Shown here piece after piece: positions 7,475-10,204 of a stretch of DNA of 10,204 nt. Below the pieces are notes generated by a model. The model worked only from the letters and a program-made list of their open reading frames with translations, did not search any database and was not told the origin of the DNA. Position numbers and translations under genes: made by a program. Source of the DNA: Clostridiales bacterium (GTDB lineage: Bacteria > Bacillota > Clostridia > Caldicoprobacterales > UBA3941); NCBI GenBank assembly GCA_012522165.1, contig JAAYKZ010000056.1, positions 1-10,204 on the forward strand, in the 5' to 3' direction. How positions within the stretch are numbered: the stretch's first letter is position 1; every line of letters begins with the position of its first letter.

Positions 7475-7948
7475 ATGAAAAAAAGGATAAAAAATCCTGA
7501 AAAGGATATTTGCATTGATTTTGTCTTCAATGTGCAACCTATTTTGTTAAAAATAGGTTTATTTTTAATGGTTTTATTAGTTGTTATACAAGCAATGCAT
7601 TGTTTTCATTTCTTTCAAGATATCCTTAGACCTTCTTATCATATTAAAGAAAATTCAAGTACCAGCAATATTGCATTCAATTATGGTATTGTAAGCTTTA
7701 CAGCAAATATAGAAAATGATGACATATTAATTGTAAAAGTAAATGGAATTCCAGTAGAAAGAATAGAAAAAAATAAGCCTGCAATTGTTTATGTTTCTCC
7801 TATAGATATATTAGAAATTGACGCAACAAAAGCAAAGGGAACCTATGAAGTAACTATAGATACTGAACCAGTATCTTTCCTTCCTGAAAATTATATAAAA
7901 AGTATAATTGTACATGGAAAACTATACAGACTACCACCCCTTTACTAA
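7475..7948 (+). CDS. Unrecognised single-pass membrane protein
   Basis: I do not recognise this 157-residue protein. It has a basic N-terminus (MKKRIKN), one strong hydrophobic helix at about residues 23-41 (LLKIGLFLMVLLVVIQA), and then about 110 residues that look beta-rich and polar. The basic, positive-inside N-terminus predicts that this C-terminal domain lies outside the membrane. No lipobox or signal-peptidase site is evident, so it is probably anchored. No cysteine pair or repeat is seen in the outer domain. GGTGAG lies 6 bases before the ATG. It sits 68 bases after the phosphatase gene and 70 bases before hutP, in the same direction. The spacer after it carries a promoter, so it may be the last gene of the rpiR transcript. 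The function is unknown. Confidence 0.75.
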   Translation: MKKRIKNPEKDICIDFVFNVQPILLKIGLFLMVLLVVIQAMHCFHFFQDILRPSYHIKENSSTSNIAFNYGIVSFTANIENDDILIVKVNGIPVERIEKNKPAIVYVSPIDILEIDATKAKGTYEVTIDTEPVSFLPENYIKSIIVHGKLYRLPPLY

Positions 7949-7952
7949 AAAT

Positions 7953-7974
7953 AGCTTGTGTAAGCTGACAAGCT
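7953..7974. repeat. Inverted repeat over the hutP promoter -35 region (possible operator)
   Basis: AGCTTGT (7953-7959) and ACAAGCT (7968-7974) are perfect 7-bp inverted repeats separated by 8 bases. They cover the -35 box and part of the spacer of the promoter below. No T-run follows, so it is unlikely to be a terminator for the gene upstream. The position suits a repressor operator (inference). Confidence 0.5.
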
Positions 7975-7984
7975 GCTTTATAAT
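7956..7984 (+). promoter_or_regulatory. Sigma-A-like promoter for hutP-aroH-cmk-plsC
   Basis: TTGTGT (7956-7961) is followed by exactly 17 bases and a perfect TATAAT (7979-7984). Transcription would begin near 7991 and give a leader of about 28 bases before the hutP ATG. It lies between two same-strand genes and overlaps an inverted repeat. Confidence 0.65.
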
Positions 7985-8018
7985 GGTAATGGACAAAGTT
8001 GGGTAAAGGAGATTAAAT

Positions 8019-8432
8019 ATGAATCTATTAGGCAGCCGTGAAGTAGCGCGGATTGCAATTCAAATGAGTTTAACTAAAAGCCGTAGTGAAGAAAACGCTT
8101 TAAAAGAAGAATGTTTGAAAAATGGAATTAGAACTGTGGCAGTAGATTATGGTGGAGATTTTATTAATTCCATAAACAAAATCATTGAGAGAGCTGTAGT
8201 TGCTGCTAAACGTGAGGGCGTGATACAAGACTCTCATGCAGAAGAGGGTGCTGTAGCTGGTGCTACAAGGGAAGCAGTATCACAGATTATGCCTAAAGCC
8301 ATTGGTTTGAGTGTGGGAGGTAAGATTGCCATCGCCAGATATCATGACCACGTAAGCGTAGCTTTCTTTTTTGGTATAGGTCTTCTTCATCTCAATGAAC
8401 TGGCTATAGGTCTGGGTCATAGACCAATATAA
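8019..8432 (+). CDS. hutP: HutP-family RNA-binding antiterminator homologue
   Basis: This 137-residue protein resembles HutP, the histidine- and metal-dependent RNA-binding antiterminator of the Bacillus histidine-utilisation operon. The SHAEEGAVAGATREAVSQ region (from residue 72), the central ISV/VSV strand region, and the C-terminal LAIGLGHRPI parallel the HutP fold. His73 and His134 occupy positions matching two of the metal-ligand histidines of the Bacillus protein. The third ligand is not obvious, because this form has a small insertion there. Length is close to the usual 148. AAAGGAGA precedes the ATG by 6 bases. No hut gene is present; the next gene, 14 bases downstream, is aroH. The RNA target and ligand are therefore probably different from those in Bacillus or unknown (inference). 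The symbol denotes the family, not a proven hut role. Confidence 0.85.
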   Translation: MNLLGSREVARIAIQMSLTKSRSEENALKEECLKNGIRTVAVDYGGDFINSINKIIERAVVAAKREGVIQDSHAEEGAVAGATREAVSQIMPKAIGLSVGGKIAIARYHDHVSVAFFFGIGLLHLNELAIGLGHRPI

Positions 8433-8438
8433 GGGGGA
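8431..8438 (+). promoter_or_regulatory. Ribosome binding site for a TTG-started aroH
   Basis: AAGGGGGA, overlapping the hutP stop codon, lies 8 bases before the TTG at 8447. Starting there places the IRGA motif arginine at residue 7, exactly as in characterised AroH. Confidence 0.7.
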
Positions 8439-8446
8439 ATGGGAAG

Positions 8447-8662
8447 TTGATTTTCTATGCAATACGTGGAGCAATTACTGTTAAAGAGAATACACCTCAG
8501 CACATATTGGAGGGAACTACTACTTTATTAGAAACTATTATAGAAAAAAATGAAATAGATTATAAGGATATAGTAAGCATCATATTTACAGGCACCAAGG
8601 ACCTTGATGCACAGTATCCTGCCGTTGCAGCACGAAAAATGGGTATGGTAGATATACCCTGA
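8447..8662 (+). CDS. aroH: AroH-type chorismate mutase, N-terminal part, interrupted by in-frame UGA
   Basis: This is the first 71 residues of a monofunctional AroH-class chorismate mutase, which converts chorismate to prephenate for Phe/Tyr synthesis. Arg7 in AIRGAITV, Tyr57 and Arg63 in YPAVAAR, and the strand pattern match the Bacillus trimeric AroH (about 127 residues). The lysine equivalent to Bacillus Lys60 is a valine here. Reading stops at UGA 8660-8662 just after DIP. Immediately after it, in the same frame, the rest of AroH continues (FCCQEM, KCIRV, HVYLEK, VLRPDL), carrying the expected Cys74, Glu77, Arg89 and Tyr106. A 71-residue product would lack most of the active site. The gene is therefore recently broken, read through, or affected by a sequencing error. 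Translation starts at TTG, 14 bases after hutP. Confidence 0.85.
   Translation: MIFYAIRGAITVKENTPQHILEGTTTLLETIIEKNEIDYKDIVSIIFTGTKDLDAQYPAVAARKMGMVDIP
8660..8662 (+). other. In-frame UGA codon inside the aroH-cmk reading frame
   Basis: Codon 72 of a frame otherwise open from 8447 to 9478 is TGA, with context CCC TGA TTT TGC TGC. It occupies the place of a hydrophobic residue (valine in Bacillus AroH) two positions before the active-site cysteine. I see no convincing SECIS-like hairpin in the next 40 bases; the best pairing is a weak CCAGG/UUUGG with a large loop. Confidence 0.9.
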
Positions 8663-8677
8663 TTTTGCTGCCAGGAA

Positions 8678-9478
8678 ATGTATGTAAAGGGAAGTTTGGA
8701 AAAGTGTATAAGGGTTCTGATACATATACAAGTGCCTGAACCTAAAGAAATTAAGCATGTTTATCTGGAAAAAGCTAAAGTTTTAAGGCCTGATTTAGCT
8801 AATGAAGTCTTGACCATAGCCATTGATGGTCCAGCTGGGGCTGGTAAAAGCACTATTGCCAAGATAATATCAGAGGCTTTAAATATACTTTATCTGGATA
8901 CAAGTGCCATGAACAGGGCAGTGGCATATAAAATGTTAAAAGCAAATGTAGATATCGATGGTTATAAAAGGGTTATAGATACTTTAGAAACTACGGATTT
9001 ACAAGTAAGATATCATAATGGAAAGCAAAAGGTAATATTGGATGACCAGGATGTAACTTCTTTAATAAGGACAGCAGAGGTATCCCAGGCTGCTTCCAAA
9101 GTAGCTGTTATACCAGAAGTTCGATTAAAGTTAGTAGCCATACAGCGAAAAATAGCCAGAGAAAACTCTTTGGTTATGGATGGCAGGGATATAGGAACCT
9201 ATGTGTTGCCCAATGCCTCCCTTAAATTTTACTTAACTGCTTCTTTGGAAGAAAGAGCCAAAAGAAGATGGAAAGAAATGAAGGAAAAAGGTACGGAAGA
9301 AACTATAGAATCCATTAAACAAAGTATTCAACAAAGAGATGATAACGATCAAAGGCGCAGTTTTGCACCTTTAAAACAAGCAGAGGATGCTATACTTATA
9401 GATACAACAGGCAAATCCATTGAGCAAGTATCGGAGGAAATTTTAGGACATATAAATAGTTATTTGCGCAAAAGATAA
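8678..9478 (+). CDS. cmk: AroH C-terminal part fused in frame to cytidylate kinase
   Basis: After the UGA, the frame encodes the last 40 or so residues of AroH (EMYVKGSLEKCIRV, HVYLEKAKVLRPDL). It then runs without a break into a complete cytidylate kinase of about 223 residues, which phosphorylates CMP and dCMP using ATP. Kinase motifs are the P-loop IDGPAGAGKST (127-136 of the fused numbering), DVTSLIRTAEVSQAASKVA, MDGRDIGT, the lid arginines in LEERAKRRW, and RDDNDQRR with APLKQAEDA. The usual DTGAMYRA motif reads DTSAMNRA, altering a CMP-site tyrosine. No ribosome binding site precedes the only plausible kinase start (TTG 8810), so the kinase seems to be made as a fusion. The ATG at 8678 and TTG at 8696 are possible reinitiation sites, both weak. 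plsC follows 14 bases downstream. Confidence 0.88.
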   Translation: MYVKGSLEKCIRVLIHIQVPEPKEIKHVYLEKAKVLRPDLANEVLTIAIDGPAGAGKSTIAKIISEALNILYLDTSAMNRAVAYKMLKANVDIDGYKRVIDTLETTDLQVRYHNGKQKVILDDQDVTSLIRTAEVSQAASKVAVIPEVRLKLVAIQRKIARENSLVMDGRDIGTYVLPNASLKFYLTASLEERAKRRWKEMKEKGTEETIESIKQSIQQRDDNDQRRSFAPLKQAEDAILIDTTGKSIEQVSEEILGHINSYLRKR

Positions 9479-9492
9479 GGAGGAATAATCCT

Positions 9493-10074
9493 ATGTTATA
9501 TAAAATTATTAGAGGCTTGATTCGACCTATAGTACTTTTATTATATCGTCCTAAAGTCGAAGGACTAGAAAACTTTCCTAAGTCTGGCAAAACCATAGTT
9601 TATTCTAATCATATATCTTTATTGGATCCTGTGATAATAGGATGCATCCTTCCACGGAAAATACATTTTATGGCCAAAGTAGAGTTGTTTAAAAATCCAT
9701 TGTTTAGCTTTATTCTCAAGAAGTTGGGAGCTTTTCCAGTAAAGAGGGGAACGGCAGATATTTCGGCTATAAAGAACTCTTTGCAAGTTTTGAAGGAAGG
9801 TAAAGTATTTGGTATTTTTCCAGAAGGGACTAGAAACAGACAGGGAGGAGTTCAACACTTTTCCCATGGCGTGGCATCAATTGCACATAGATCCAAAGCA
9901 GAAATAATTCCTATAGCCATAAGAGGAGAGTATAAGCTATTTTCTCCTATAAATATAAGAATAGGCCAAGCGTTAGATGTAGAGCACTATTTTTCTCAAA
10001 AGTCAAGCACGGAATTATTGGATTCCATGGCAAGAGATATGGAAAATTCCCTTAAAAAGCTAATGGAAAATTAG
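9493..10074 (+). CDS. plsC: 1-acyl-sn-glycerol-3-phosphate acyltransferase
   Basis: This 193-residue membrane-associated enzyme adds the second acyl chain to lysophosphatidic acid to form phosphatidic acid in phospholipid synthesis. All four family motifs are visible: SNHISLLDP with His40 and Asp45 (catalytic HX4D), GAFPVKRG at 79-86, FPEGTRNRQG at 109-118, and IIPIAIRG at 138-145. A hydrophobic N-terminal stretch (about residues 5-18) probably attaches it to the membrane. Length is normal for short bacterial PlsC. The ATG is preceded by AAGGAGG at 9477-9483, which overlaps the cmk stop codon, so the two genes are translationally close and share a transcript. The cmk-plsC-ispH order is common in Clostridia. 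Confidence 0.93.
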   Translation: MLYKIIRGLIRPIVLLLYRPKVEGLENFPKSGKTIVYSNHISLLDPVIIGCILPRKIHFMAKVELFKNPLFSFILKKLGAFPVKRGTADISAIKNSLQVLKEGKVFGIFPEGTRNRQGGVQHFSHGVASIAHRSKAEIIPIAIRGEYKLFSPINIRIGQALDVEHYFSQKSSTELLDSMARDMENSLKKLMEN

Positions 10075-10184
10075 ATTTTTCAAAGCTTCAAAAATTGATA
10101 TTTTTTTATAAAAAGAAGGATTTAATTTTATTATAGCGAAAAATATAAATAAGGGATACTTTCCTTTAGAAAAGAGGTATTTAT

Positions 10185-10204
10185 TTGAAAATAATTTTAG
10201 CACC
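10185..10204 (+). CDS. ispH: Probable 4-hydroxy-3-methylbut-2-enyl diphosphate reductase, first codons only
   Basis: A TTG at 10185, 6 bases after AGAGGT (10173-10178), opens a frame reading (M)KIILA before the window ends. IspH/LytB proteins often begin this way, just before their first iron-sulfur cysteine motif, and ispH commonly follows plsC in Clostridia. Only six codons are present, so the call rests mainly on gene order. The 110-base spacer before it is very AT-rich, with a T-run at 10101-10107 but no strong hairpin. Confidence 0.45.

Noticed and set aside
7991..8018. NAG triplets in the short hutP leader as an autoregulatory HutP site
   Set aside because: Only three A/G-rich triplets occur and they largely coincide with the ribosome binding site. 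There is no terminator to antiterminate.
8663..8712. SECIS element that would make the UGA a selenocysteine codon
   Set aside because: The best pairing is CCAGG with UUUGG, including G-U pairs and a 19-base loop. That is too weak to support a SECIS, although selenocysteine is not excluded.
10075..10130. Terminator after plsC (ATTTTT/AAAAAT arms around AAGCTT, then a T-run)
   Set aside because: The stem is only A-T pairs with a mismatch, so it would be unstable. The T-run may simply reflect AT-rich spacer.

Overview
The window looks like a chromosomal segment of a low-GC, anaerobic, Gram-positive bacterium of the Clostridia type. This rests on AT-rich codon use, strong AAGGAGG-type ribosome binding sites, frequent TTG/GTG starts, a sodium-pump decarboxylase gene set, a HutP-family protein, and the order chorismate mutase - cytidylate kinase - PlsC - (IspH). 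I cannot assign a genus.

Bases 19-5089 hold a tight five-gene operon for biotin-dependent carboxyl transfer linked to sodium transport: carboxyltransferase MmdA (12S-like), small membrane subunit MmdD (OadG-like), biotin carrier MmdC (1.3S-like), membrane carboxybiotin decarboxylase MmdB (OadB-like), and a stand-alone 5S-type pyruvate/oxaloacetate carboxyltransferase with no biotin domain of its own. MmdA and the 5S protein could both load or unload the single biotin carrier. The products could therefore act as a sodium-pumping methylmalonyl-CoA decarboxylase, as a methylmalonyl-CoA:pyruvate transcarboxylase, or as both. A strong intrinsic terminator closes the operon.

Bases 5107-5781 (minus strand) encode a convergent, unrecognised 224-residue protein with a Cys/His-rich, probably zinc-binding C-terminus. 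Its last codons lie inside the terminator hairpin. Bases 5911-7406 carry an RpiR/MurR-family SIS-domain regulator and a histidine-phosphatase-superfamily enzyme. Bases 7475-7948 encode an unrecognised single-pass membrane protein.

From 8019 onward there is a HutP-family RNA-binding protein, an AroH-type chorismate mutase joined in frame to cytidylate kinase (Cmk), PlsC, and the first codons of a probable IspH. A good sigma-A-like promoter overlapped by an inverted repeat precedes hutP. The most unusual feature is an in-frame UGA at 8660-8662 inside the AroH part. Chorismate mutase active-site residues are conserved in the same frame on both sides of it, and there is no well-placed separate start for the downstream kinase. 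Synthesis of the normally essential Cmk then seems to need readthrough or reinitiation, unless the UGA is a sequencing error or a recent mutation.
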